From: a virus
DNA length: 37,814 bases
Strand: one strand, 5' to 3'
IMG/VR virus record: IMGVR_UViG_3300033064_000510
Coordinates: 1 to 37,814 of that record
The notes under the pieces are model-generated. The model did no database searches and was not told the origin of the DNA. It worked only from the letters and a program-made list of their open reading frames with translations. Positions 1-4,943 of the stretch are shown piece by piece. The stretch's first letter is position 1, and each line of letters starts with the position of its first letter. A program made the translations under genes and the position numbers.

Positions 1-24
1 CACCTGAGGGACGGCAAACAACGG

Positions 25-53
25 TGTACATTAATTAGAAGTTGTGGTATAAT
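25..53 (+). promoter_or_regulatory. early sigma70-type promoter
   Basis: TGTACA (-35) and TATAAT (-10) are separated by exactly 17 nt. This is the first of 23 such promoters in the window that share almost the same spacer. It drives the gene at 81. Confidence 0.85.
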
Positions 54-80
54 TGATCTATCAAAACAAAGGATAGAAAA

Positions 81-272
81 ATGACTCGTAAATCTAAAGA
101 CATTGTCAACATTGTTGACGGCGTTAAAGTTACAATCTGTGCTTATCGTGGACCTCGTTTCAATGAACAAACGTTCGATGTAAACAAGAGTCGTTACACA
201 GCTTGGCATCAAGGTGTCAAGAACTATGAGCATGGCACCCGTGGAGTTCAAGGAACTGTAACAAGTTTGTAA
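81..272 (+). CDS. small hypothetical early protein, 63 aa
   Basis: I do not recognise this basic 63-residue protein. It has no membrane segment, signal peptide or cysteine motif. The ATG lies about 28 nt after the -10 box of the upstream promoter and follows a purine-rich AAAGGAT ribosome binding site, which fixes the start. The next promoter begins eight bases after the stop codon, so it is probably a single-gene early transcript. The position upstream of the tRNA array and the promoter type suggest expression soon after infection; the function is unknown. Confidence 0.75.
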   Translation: MTRKSKDIVNIVDGVKVTICAYRGPRFNEQTFDVNKSRYTAWHQGVKNYEHGTRGVQGTVTSL

Positions 273-279
273 ACAACGG

Positions 280-308
280 TGTACATTAATTAGAAGTTGT
301 GGTATAAT
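280..308 (+). promoter_or_regulatory. early sigma70-type promoter
   Basis: TGTACA, 17 nt, TATAAT. Spacer and flanks are almost identical to the promoter at 25-53, so the two are recent copies. It drives the gene at 335. Confidence 0.85.
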
Positions 309-334
309 TGATCTATCAAAACAAAGGATCCATT

Positions 335-616
335 ATGAAAAAAGTTAGAACAGACGCTTATATGTTTACAGCAGATCCTCTGTGTGTAGGTGATATGCAA
401 ATGATTGAAACAGTTCGTAAGACAATTGCGATTGTGAACAAACAAGCAAACATTATTGCTAAATGGTCACAGCAACCTGCAAAATTGTTTAGAGTTTGTT
501 TGAAAGCGCGCTTGGGTAAGGGAAATCCTCTTTCTGAGAAATATAAAAATCAGTGGATTAAAAGCATTAAGCTTGAAGATGCACGCACAATAGACGTATA
601 CGTACAACGTCGTTAA
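335..616 (+). CDS. small hypothetical early protein, 93 aa
   Basis: A basic 93-residue protein of unknown function (MKKVRTDAYMF start). An in-frame ATG at 308 overlaps the -10 box and cannot be in the transcript, so I use the ATG at 335, which follows an AAAGGAT ribosome binding site. The same leader (GGATCCATT before ATG) occurs at 18543 and 19313, so leader and promoter seem to be copied as a module. No domain is recognised. It ends 17 bases before the promoter of the tRNA array. Confidence 0.75.
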   Translation: MKKVRTDAYMFTADPLCVGDMQMIETVRKTIAIVNKQANIIAKWSQQPAKLFRVCLKARLGKGNPLSEKYKNQWIKSIKLEDARTIDVYVQRR

Positions 617-633
617 TGTTAGTAAAATAACGG

Positions 634-662
634 TGTACAAATAATAAAGAATGTGGTATAAT
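634..662 (+). promoter_or_regulatory. promoter of the tRNA array
   Basis: TGTACA, 17 nt, TATAAT about 70 bases upstream of the first tRNA. The spacer is more diverged than in the gene promoters. No terminator is evident before 6683, so it may transcribe the whole array. Confidence 0.8.
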
Positions 663-732
663 TACTACATAAACTAGGAAAGATCATCGAATCTTTTCAC
701 AATAGTTCTTTAACAATTCAAGTTTCTTATTT

Positions 733-808
733 TACTGCTATCGTCTATCGGTTAGGACACTAGGTTTTCAACCTGGTAAGCGGGGTTCAACTCCCCGTAG
801 CAGTACCA
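733..808 (+). tRNA. tRNA-Glu (TTC)
   Basis: The acceptor stem TACTGCT pairs fully with AGCAGTA; the anticodon loop is TTTTCAA and CCA is encoded. The CCA is also the first three bases of the long hairpin stem at 806-896. Confidence 0.9.
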
Positions 809-896
809 TATTAAAGCACATTAGATTCCTTTTACTCTGCCCTCTGCACCTAGTGCCACTGGCGGATTAGATTTCTTTTAGTGTGCTCTAATATGG
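806..896 (+). ncRNA. structured spacer RNA, element A
   Basis: An 18-nt arm at 806-823 (CCATATTA then AAGCACATTA) pairs with 879-896 (TAGTGTGCTC then TAATATGG) with only G-U exceptions. Inside, 845-856 is TGCACCTAGTGC, a small hairpin identical to one in element B, enclosed by a TCTGCC/GGCGGA stem. The outer stem starts with the tRNA-Glu CCA. Related elements lie at 1028, 4583 and 4722 with compensating base changes. Function unknown; a processing or self-cleaving role is a guess. Confidence 0.6.
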
Positions 897-945
897 TAAT
901 GAAGGACTAATTACCCTTCACCATAATCGGGAGTCATGAACCGAT

Positions 946-1027
946 GAACTCGTAGTCATCTAATGGTAAGGTAGGCCCGATTATGGGGCCGCATGCAGGT
1001 TTCGAAATCCTGTCTACAATGAGTTCG
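946..1027 (+). pseudogene. aberrant tRNA-like element, probably decayed
   Basis: D arm ATCT/AGGT, anticodon arm GGCCC/GGGCC and a T-like arm can be drawn in order. The acceptor is GAACTC and GTAG on the 5' side against CTAC, a 3-nt bulge, and GAGTTC. The anticodon loop GATTATG lacks the universal U33 and would read TTA, there is a T-stem mismatch, and no CCA is encoded. Either a dead tRNA or an unusual structured RNA. Confidence 0.4.
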
Positions 1028-1098
1028 CATATACAAACATACTTAACCGCCCATGTTGCACCTAGTGCGTGAAGGATCCGAGAGTATGTTTCTATATG
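1028..1098 (+). ncRNA. structured spacer RNA, element B
   Basis: Arms 1028-1043 (CATATACAAACATACT) and 1083-1098 (AGTATGTTTCTATATG) pair with one mismatch. The internal 12-mer TGCACCTAGTGC at 1057-1068 is identical to that in element A. It directly follows the discriminator position of the tRNA-like element at 946, just as element A follows a tRNA. Confidence 0.55.
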
Positions 1099-1111
1099 TT
1101 TTAAAAAGATT

Positions 1112-1186
1112 GCGGCATTCATATAACGGTCATTATCTCGGATTGTCTATCCGAAGACGGGAGTTCGACTCTCCCATGTCGCGCCA
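1112..1186 (+). tRNA. tRNA-Asp (GTC)
   Basis: Acceptor GCGGCAT/ATGTCGC with one G-U, anticodon stem TCGGA/TCCGA with loop TTGTCTA, T arm GGGAG/CTCCC, discriminator G and encoded CCA. Confidence 0.88.
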
Positions 1187-1313
1187 GTATTAGTTGGATT
1201 GATCATCCAAGATAGTAAACGCTAACCGTCGTGGCCACCCGGCGGTTCTTGCAGTGTTATACTGCTACGAAAAGGCGGGGTAAGAGTCCCGATATAGGGT
1301 GTGCTAGTAATTT
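1187..1313 (+). other. structured spacer without gene
   Basis: No ORF or complete tRNA. Several small hairpins are visible: TTGGA/TCCAA around 1193-1210, AACCG/CGGTT at about 1222-1246 and GCAGT/ACTGC at 1251-1265. The first resembles an isolated anticodon arm but has no other tRNA arm around it. Confidence 0.4.
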
Positions 1314-1389
1314 GGGGGATTAGCTCAGCTGGGAGAGCAATTGCTTTGCAAGCAATAGGTCAACGGTTCGATCCCGTTATCCTCCACCA
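1314..1389 (+). tRNA. tRNA-Ala (TGC)
   Basis: Acceptor GGGGGAT/ATCCTCC, canonical D arm GCTC/GAGC, anticodon loop TTTGCAA, CCA encoded. Confidence 0.92.
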
Positions 1390-1397
1390 AGTTTTAA

Positions 1398-1469
1398 GCG
1401 GGTTGTTTGTGGAATACGTTTAGCCTTCCAAGCTGAAAGATGCAGGTTCGAATCCTGTAGCCCGCTCCA
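1398..1469 (+). tRNA. tRNA-Gly (TCC)
   Basis: Acceptor GCGGGTT/AGCCCGC, anticodon loop CTTCCAA, T arm GCAGG/CCTGT, discriminator T, CCA encoded. Only 8 nt separate it from tRNA-Ala. Confidence 0.9.
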
Positions 1470-1524
1470 GTAACTCTCCCTTGTATGCGGAGTATAATAT
1501 GATAAGTAGTATACAAACGAATTA

Positions 1525-1609
1525 GCCCCGATGGTGGAATTGGTAGACATCCCGGTCTTAGAAGCCGGCGCCGAAAGGCATGCGAGTTCGAATCTCGCTT
1601 GGGGCACCA
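1525..1609 (+). tRNA. tRNA-Leu (TAG)
   Basis: Class II tRNA with long variable arm. Acceptor GCCCCGA/TTGGGGC, anticodon loop CTTAGAA, CCA encoded. Confidence 0.92.
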
Positions 1610-1622
1610 AAGCAGCGTATAG

Positions 1623-1698
1623 GTTACATTATTCAGTATGAGCAACAGGGTACCTAGGTAAATCCTTGGGCGGGCAATAGTACGTACATCAATGTAAC
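1623..1698 (+). ncRNA. possible structured spacer RNA, element E
   Basis: Arms GTTACATT (1623-1630) and AATGTAAC (1691-1698) enclose a spacer with the palindrome TACCTAGGTA. It lies between tRNA-Leu and tRNA-Ser and may be a diverged member of the A-D family, but its stem is much shorter. Confidence 0.35.
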
Positions 1699-1753
1699 AG
1701 GTGGTAGTGATCTACTTCGGACGAAGACCTCAAAACTTCGTCTACTAAATTTA

Positions 1754-1845
1754 GGAAAGTAATGCAGCGGGGTTGGTCCTGCGACCAGCCTTGAAAACTG
1801 GGTTCTCTTAATCGGGATGGGGTTCGACTCCTCTGCTTTCCGCCA
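1754..1845 (+). tRNA. tRNA-Ser (TGA)
   Basis: Class II, 92 nt. Acceptor GGAAAGT/GCTTTCC, anticodon loop CTTGAAA with one mismatch in the stem next to the loop, discriminator G, CCA encoded. Confidence 0.85.
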
Positions 1846-1853
1846 ATGTTTAT

Positions 1854-1929
1854 GTTGTCGTTAGTGTAATGGTTAGCACCAGAGATTGTGAATCTCTTAG
1901 CATGGGTTCGAATCCCATACGTCAACCCA
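1854..1929 (+). tRNA. tRNA-His (GTG)
   Basis: Anticodon arm AGAGA/TCTCT with loop TTGTGAA. The extra G at 1854 (position -1) can pair with C73, as expected for tRNA-His. One T-T mismatch in the acceptor; CCA encoded. Confidence 0.88.
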
Positions 1930-1930
1930 T

Positions 1931-2006
1931 ACAACTTTAGCTGATGTGGTCATAGCGGTGTCTTGAAGCGGCATTGAAGCAGGTTCGATTCCTGCAGGTT
2001 GTACCA
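1931..2006 (+). tRNA. tRNA-Phe (GAA)
   Basis: Acceptor ACAACTT/AGGTTGT, anticodon stem GTGTC/GGCAT with loop TTGAAGC, T arm GCAGG/CCTGC, CCA encoded. It begins two bases after tRNA-His ends, so the two must be cut from one precursor. Confidence 0.85.
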
Positions 2007-2071
2007 AAAGTTTTGATAGTGTCGTAGATTTTGCATTAGTAGTTTAAGCAGAGGAATACATTATCAATCAT

Positions 2072-2146
2072 TGCCTTATAGCTCAGAGGAAGAGCAAACG
2101 CTTGATAAGCGTTAGGTCGACATTTCGAAATTGTCTAAGGCAACCA
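2072..2146 (+). tRNA. tRNA-Ile (GAT)
   Basis: Acceptor TGCCTTA/TAAGGCA, D arm GCTC/GAGC, anticodon arm AACGC/GCGTT with loop TTGATAA, CCA encoded. The CCA begins a short inverted repeat (CCAATT with AATTGG near 2176). Confidence 0.9.
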
Positions 2147-2190
2147 ATTTAATGGACTGAAACTTTAAGGTGAAGTAATTGGCTTTATTA

Positions 2191-2198
2191 TATAAATA
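2191..2198 (+). promoter_or_regulatory. T4-type late promoter
   Basis: TATAAATA 22 bases upstream of the endonuclease gene at 2220, the octamer recognised by the T4 late sigma factor gp55. It would express the endonuclease, and possibly downstream tRNAs, late. Confidence 0.6.
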
Positions 2199-2219
2199 CA
2201 TAAACTATAAGGAATATGT

Positions 2220-2822
2220 ATGGAAAAATGTAAATTTTGCGCAAAATTGGGATTTAAGAATTTAAAAATTCATGAAAGACAATGCAAAGAAAACGTTAAT
2301 AGAACTTGTGCTATTGGTCATAAAGGCGGAAACCACTTTACTACTGGTAAATCTAAAACACATTCTGATTTTACTAAAAATAAAATGAGCCAATCACAAT
2401 TGGGGAAAGCTCATACAGAAGAGACTAAGAAAAAGTTATCAATTATACGAAAATTATATTTAGAAAATAATCCAGATAAAGTTCCATATCTTTTAAACCA
2501 TTCTTCAAAGATAAGTTATCCTGAACAATATTTTATTGATTGTTTTATTAATGATGTTGATGCTAAATTTCAACATCATGTTTATAGATATAAATTAGAT
2601 TTTGCCAATGTCAAAGAAAAATTATACTTTGAAATTGATGGTGAGCAACATTATAATGATAAAAGAATTGTTGAACACGATATCAAAAGAACTCAAAAGT
2701 TAAATGAAATGGGATGGACATGTTTTAGATTGAGATGGTCTCATTTTCAAAAGTTAAACGAAGAAGAAAAAAAACAAAAAGTTTTAGAGATACGATTTAT
2801 GATGAAATGGTATCATAGTTGA
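2220..2822 (+). CDS. homing endonuclease-like protein (EDxHD/Vsr-like) ending inside tRNA-Lys
   Basis: A 200-residue DNA endonuclease candidate. An N-terminal zinc finger (C4, C7, H18, C22) is followed by a NUMOD3-like DNA-binding helix at about 57-74 and a C-terminal Vsr/EDxHD-type nuclease fold: E102 in YPEQ, D127, E138 and D140 in EIDGEQH, H144 and D154. I infer a free-standing homing endonuclease that cuts near the tRNA array. A late promoter lies at 2191 and AAGGA precedes the ATG. The last nine codons (R192 to S200) and the stop lie inside tRNA-Lys, covering its acceptor 5' strand, D arm and part of the anticodon stem. Base composition is much more AT-rich than the flanking tRNAs, suggesting insertion. 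A related protein is at 5089. Confidence 0.85.
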   Translation: MEKCKFCAKLGFKNLKIHERQCKENVNRTCAIGHKGGNHFTTGKSKTHSDFTKNKMSQSQLGKAHTEETKKKLSIIRKLYLENNPDKVPYLLNHSSKISYPEQYFIDCFINDVDAKFQHHVYRYKLDFANVKEKLYFEIDGEQHYNDKRIVEHDIKRTQKLNEMGWTCFRLRWSHFQKLNEEEKKQKVLEIRFMMKWYHS

Positions 2823-2866
2823 CTTTTAATCAACCTTTCCCAGTTCGAATCTGGGTGAATCGACCA
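2793..2866 (+). tRNA. tRNA-Lys (TTT)
   Basis: Acceptor CGATTTA/TGAATCG, D arm ATGA/TCAT, anticodon arm GTTGA/TCAAC with loop CTTTTAA, T arm CCCAG/CTGGG, CCA encoded. The first 30 bases are also the end of the endonuclease ORF. Confidence 0.9.
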
Positions 2867-3015
2867 AGTTTTGTTTATGTGTGTATGGTAATACCTTATG
2901 TGAATGCGGACCCATTTTTCATCCGGCTGCATTGTACTCGAAGCCCATAGCAGTAGGTGTCGAGCCTATTGGTGATTGACTGAAAATATAGATCACAGTG
3001 AACAAATTAATTTTC
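2867..3015 (+). other. structured spacer between tRNA-Lys and tRNA-Tyr
   Basis: No gene seen. Hairpin potential includes AATGC/GCATT around 2903-2935 and CTCGA/TCGAG around 2938-2965. Confidence 0.4.
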
Positions 3016-3100
3016 GGAGTAGAAGCATCAATGGTGATGCAGAAGGCTGTAACCCTTCCGCCCTCGGGCACGCCTGGTTCGATCCCAGGATACTCCACCA
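3016..3100 (+). tRNA. tRNA-Tyr (GTA)
   Basis: Class II with long variable arm. Acceptor GGAGTA/TACTCC, anticodon arm GAAGG/CCTTC with loop CTGTAAC, T arm CCTGG/CCAGG, CCA encoded. Confidence 0.9.
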
Positions 3101-3253
3101 GTCAAACGATAGTGCGCACTATCTAACGGTTGTAAGTGACGATGAGTTATATCGGAACTTTCACTATTTTATTCCTGAGTTTAGCGGGTTTTGCGCAGAC
3201 CTTGCCAATGTTAGTAACGTGCTATGCGATGAGCACCTTAGGAGCCAGTTTAT
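3101..3253 (+). other. structured spacer with a 16-bp palindrome
   Basis: 3108-3123 is the perfect palindrome GATAGTGCGCACTATC. CGAT/ATCG and AGTGA/TCACT pairs near 3136-3168 give a second hairpin. No ORF or tRNA is convincing. Confidence 0.4.
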
Positions 3254-3329
3254 TCCCCAGTAGCACAGCGGTAGTTGCGCAACACTGTTAATGTTGATGT
3301 CGTACGTTCGATCCGTACCTGGGGAGCCC
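3254..3329 (+). tRNA. tRNA-Asn (GTT), CCA not encoded
   Basis: Acceptor TCCCCAG/CTGGGGA, anticodon arm CAACA/TGTTG with loop CTGTTAA, T arm GTACG/CGTAC. The 3' triplet is CCC instead of CCA, so the end must be completed or repaired after processing. Confidence 0.88.
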
Positions 3330-3332
3330 TTC

Positions 3333-3357
3333 GGTTGAAGTACAAAATACTTCAACC
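3333..3357 (+). other. perfect 10-bp hairpin after tRNA-Asn
   Basis: GGTTGAAGTA, loop CAAAA, TACTTCAACC. There is no T-run, so it is more likely a processing or stability signal than a terminator. Confidence 0.5.
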
Positions 3358-3367
3358 ACAATTTAAT

Positions 3368-3442
3368 GCGTCTGTAGTATAATGGATAATATTCTAGGCT
3401 ACGAACTTAGTAATGGTGGTTCGATTCCATCCAGACGCACCA
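3368..3442 (+). tRNA. tRNA-Arg (ACG)
   Basis: Acceptor GCGTCTG/CAGACGC, anticodon arm CTAGG/CTTAG with loop CTACGAA, CCA encoded. A34 would need deamination to inosine by host TadA to read all CGN except CGG. Confidence 0.9.
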
Positions 3443-3452
3443 AGTATTTTAT

Positions 3453-3528
3453 AACTCAGTAGCTCAATTGGCAGAGCACTTCCTTCATACGGAATAGGTT
3501 TCCAGTTCGAGTCTGGACTTCACGACCA
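3453..3528 (+). tRNA. tRNA-Met-like (CAT) with broken acceptor stem
   Basis: D arm GCTC/GAGC, anticodon loop TTCATAC and T arm TCCAG/CTGGA are good. But the 5' strand AACTCAG and 3' strand CTTCACG form only the two innermost pairs. The stretch around the anticodon is identical to the intact tRNA-Met at 4857. Probably a recombinant pseudo-tRNA, although CCA is present. Confidence 0.55.
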
Positions 3529-3536
3529 GTTTTATT

Positions 3537-3613
3537 GCCCTTGTATCCTTAATGGTAGAGGTGTCCTGTTTTGTAAGCAGGGTGCGGAGGTTCGATTCCT
3601 TCCTGGGGCACTG
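3537..3613 (+). tRNA. tRNA-Thr (TGT), CCA not encoded
   Basis: Acceptor GCCCTTG/CTGGGGC with one T-T mismatch, anticodon arm CCTGT/GCAGG with loop TTTGTAA, T arm GGAGG/CCTTC. The 3' end reads CTG instead of CCA. Confidence 0.85.
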
Positions 3614-3669
3614 GTAATACTGTAAAAAAGATGACTAAACGAAATAGTTATCTTCAAAAATATAAATTA

Positions 3670-3743
3670 GCCTCGGTAGTTTAATGGTAGAACGTCGTCT
3701 TTACATGGCGAATACGGGAGTTCAATTCTCCAACGAGGTACCA
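3670..3743 (+). tRNA. tRNA-Val (TAC)
   Basis: Acceptor GCCTCGG/ACGAGGT, anticodon arm TCGTC/GGCGA with loop TTTACAT, CCA encoded. It is preceded by an imperfect 9-bp hairpin (AAGAT.ACTA/TAGT.ATCTT). Confidence 0.85.
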
Positions 3744-3758
3744 ATATTATAGGAGGTC

Positions 3759-3786
3759 GGGATTTCAAAATTCCCCCCGGACACCA
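3759..3786 (+). pseudogene. isolated tRNA 3' half
   Basis: T arm GGGAT/TTCCC with loop TTCAAAA, then CCCGGAC, discriminator A and CCA. Only 15 bases separate it from tRNA-Val, so the acceptor 5' strand, D arm and anticodon arm are absent. No matching 5' strand (GTCCGGG) is found nearby. Confidence 0.6.
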
Positions 3787-3906
3787 GAATATAAATTAGT
3801 CTATTAGCCAACTGATAGATTAACTATGATGACTTTGTATGCCGAAGAACCGTGCATGCATTAAAAAAGTGGTATAGTCCACAACGGTCTGTCTATCAAC
3901 TTCACA

Positions 3907-3935
3907 TGTACTTTAAATCGTACATGTGATATAAT
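3907..3935 (+). promoter_or_regulatory. promoter within the tRNA array, with overlapping palindrome
   Basis: TGTACT, 17 nt, TATAAT, upstream of the gene at 3958. A 9-bp inverted repeat CACATGTAC/GTACATGTG (3903-3928) overlaps the -35 box and spacer and could be an operator or a hairpin. Confidence 0.8.
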
Positions 3936-3957
3936 TAATCTTTAATAGGAATATATA

Positions 3958-4107
3958 ATGAAACCAACCAAGAACTTTAAGATGTCCAGCACTACTAAAA
4001 CACTGTTGGCGTCTATTGCCGATAAAGATGTCTATAACCTTTTTAAAGCAAACATGGTTCAAGCTCAACTGGCTTCAGAAATTAAACCAGCAAAAGAAAA
4101 GAAATAA
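3958..4107 (+). CDS. small hypothetical protein in the tRNA array, 49 aa
   Basis: A basic, lysine-rich 49-residue protein (MKPTKNFKMSS start) of unknown function. It sits directly behind its own early promoter, with AATAGGAAT as ribosome binding site, and its stop codon is only 6 bases before the initiator-like tRNA at 4114. The two are thus likely on one transcript. The serine/threonine-rich start and helical middle give no family assignment. Confidence 0.7.
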   Translation: MKPTKNFKMSSTTKTLLASIADKDVYNLFKANMVQAQLASEIKPAKEKK

Positions 4108-4113
4108 ATATAA

Positions 4114-4184
4114 CGCGGGGATTCAGGTGATCGGTCAGTCTCATAAGCTCGACCTAGAAGTTTCGAATACTTCCTCCGCAACCA
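4114..4184 (+). tRNA. initiator-like tRNA-fMet (CAT)
   Basis: The acceptor CGCGGGG pairs with CTCCGCA except at position 1, giving a C1-A72 mismatch, the hallmark of bacterial initiator tRNA; the 3' end CCGCAACCA is the same as in E. coli fMet tRNA. The anticodon loop is CTCATAA and the T arm is GAAGT/ACTTC. The three G-C pairs typical of the initiator anticodon stem are absent, and the D arm is reduced to a tiny TCA/TGA hairpin, giving only 71 nt. It may be active in initiation or partly degenerate. Confidence 0.7.
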
Positions 4185-4196
4185 ATTAGCGTTTAT

Positions 4197-4478
4197 TTGC
4201 AAAGTTCTTATGAAATAAAATTTGCAACTTTATTAGATGAATTGAACATTGAATGGTCTAGACCGGATCCATTAACGTGGATAGATGATAACGGTGGTGA
4301 TCATAGATATTATCCAGATTTTTTAGTTGGTAATATCTACATAGATATGAAAAATGACTATTTAGCAATTAAAGATAAACCTAAAATTGATACAGTAAGA
4401 CACCAAAATAAAGTTGATATTAGGATAGTAACAAAAGATTTTATAACAAAAGATTATATTTTAGCTCTTAAAGCATAG
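4197..4478 (+). CDS. small PD-(D/E)XK-like endonuclease ending inside tRNA-Thr
   Basis: A 93-residue single-domain nuclease candidate. YEIKFATLLDELNIEW is followed by the likely metal-binding residues D and D/K in YYPDFLV and YIDMKN, the layout of small phage PD-(D/E)XK endonucleases. The only usable start is a TTG 12 bases after the CCA of the initiator-like tRNA, with no clear ribosome binding site, so expression is uncertain. The last four codons and the stop lie inside tRNA-Thr(TGT), overlapping 15 bases of its acceptor and D arm. AT-rich composition points to insertion. Confidence 0.65.
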   Translation: MQSSYEIKFATLLDELNIEWSRPDPLTWIDDNGGDHRYYPDFLVGNIYIDMKNDYLAIKDKPKIDTVRHQNKVDIRIVTKDFITKDYILALKA

Positions 4479-4538
4479 ATGGCGATGTACCGGTTTTGTA
4501 ATCCGGTTAGTAGGGTTCAAGTCCTTGTGAGAGCACCA
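4464..4538 (+). tRNA. tRNA-Thr (TGT), second copy
   Basis: Acceptor GCTCTTA/TGAGAGC, D arm GCAT/ATGT, anticodon arm CCGGT/TCCGG with loop TTTGTAA, CCA encoded. The first 15 bases double as the end of the endonuclease gene. It differs in sequence from the Thr(TGT) copy at 3537. Confidence 0.88.
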
Positions 4539-4557
4539 TAACAAAAGTTCCGGGTGT

Positions 4558-4585
4558 GGGAGTTCGATTCTCTCCTGGGGCACCA
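4558..4585 (+). pseudogene. isolated tRNA 3' half
   Basis: T arm GGGAG/CTCTC with loop TTCGATT, then CTGGGGC, A and CCA. The acceptor strand equals that of tRNA-Thr at 3537, so this may be what remains of an older tRNA-Thr copy. Its CCA starts element C. Confidence 0.6.
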
Positions 4586-4670
4586 TATTAAAATACATAA
4601 AGTGAGTTAGCTTTAGGCTTTCCACCTATACATAGCAATCGCCGGACCTATGTTGTGTATTTCAATATGG
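4583..4670 (+). ncRNA. structured spacer RNA, element C
   Basis: Arms CCATATTA then AAATACATAA (4583-4600) and TTGTGTATTTC then AATATGG (4653-4670) pair over about 17 positions. Compared with element A, several pairs have changed on both sides (GC to AT), as in a conserved RNA stem. It begins at the CCA of the tRNA 3' half. Confidence 0.6.
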
Positions 4671-4721
4671 CAAAACTATTTAAGTACAATGGTCACACGC
4701 CCTTGCTTAAATTTGAAGTTG
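4671..4721 (+). other. hairpin between elements C and D
   Basis: ATTTAAG and CTTAAAT, plus inner CAA/TTG, give a stem-loop at about 4678-4713. No gene is seen. Confidence 0.4.
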
Positions 4722-4846
4722 TCATATTAGAACTTTATTGACGTGCATAACTTGCAAGTTGCGCAAGACCTGTGTGCGGTGATCTAGTAGTTGCGAACGG
4801 CTCTTGTACTAGCGAGAAAGCTTATATCGATAATGTTCTAATATGA
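4722..4846 (+). ncRNA. structured spacer RNA, element D
   Basis: Arms TCATATTAGAACTTTAT (4722-4738) and ATAATGTTCTAATATGA (4830-4846) pair with one mismatch. The 91-nt interior has several further hairpins. The 3' arm ends ten bases before tRNA-Met. Confidence 0.55.
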
Positions 4847-4856
4847 TAATGTTCAT

Positions 4857-4932
4857 GGTAATGTAGCTTAGAGGCAAAAGCACTTCCTTCATACGGAATA
4901 GATCGTGAGTTCGAGTCTCACCATTACCACCA
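4857..4932 (+). tRNA. tRNA-Met (CAT)
   Basis: Acceptor GGTAATG/CATTACC, D arm GCTT/AAGC, anticodon loop TTCATAC, T arm GTGAG/CTCAC, CCA encoded. An Ile-accepting, lysidine-modified CAT tRNA cannot be excluded. Confidence 0.88.
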
Positions 4933-4943
4933 TTAATTAATTT

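Noticed and set aside
806-896. Element A as an HDV-like theta ribozyme
   Set aside because: The position next to a tRNA fits, but I could not draw the nested double pseudoknot or place the catalytic cytosine, and the long closing stem is not part of that fold. Kept only as a test to run.
1193-1210. Isolated anticodon-arm-like hairpin TTGGA/TCCAA with loop TTGATCA
   Set aside because: It would read as Ile (GAT), but no D, T or acceptor arm surrounds it and it is only 6 bases from tRNA-Asp.
1377-1934. Minus-strand open frames across the tRNA array
   Set aside because: They are the complements of tRNA genes; such frames are common in tRNA arrays and have no other support. I see no minus-strand gene anywhere in the window.
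2976-3263. Open frame of 95 codons over tRNA-Tyr and tRNA-Asn
   Set aside because: It runs through two convincing tRNA genes and a structured spacer, has no ribosome binding site and no protein-like composition.
3602-3670. CRISPR array or phage-encoded repeat-spacer system
   Set aside because: Repeats in the window are promoter cassettes, palindromes or tRNA-related; none shows the regular repeat-spacer pattern.
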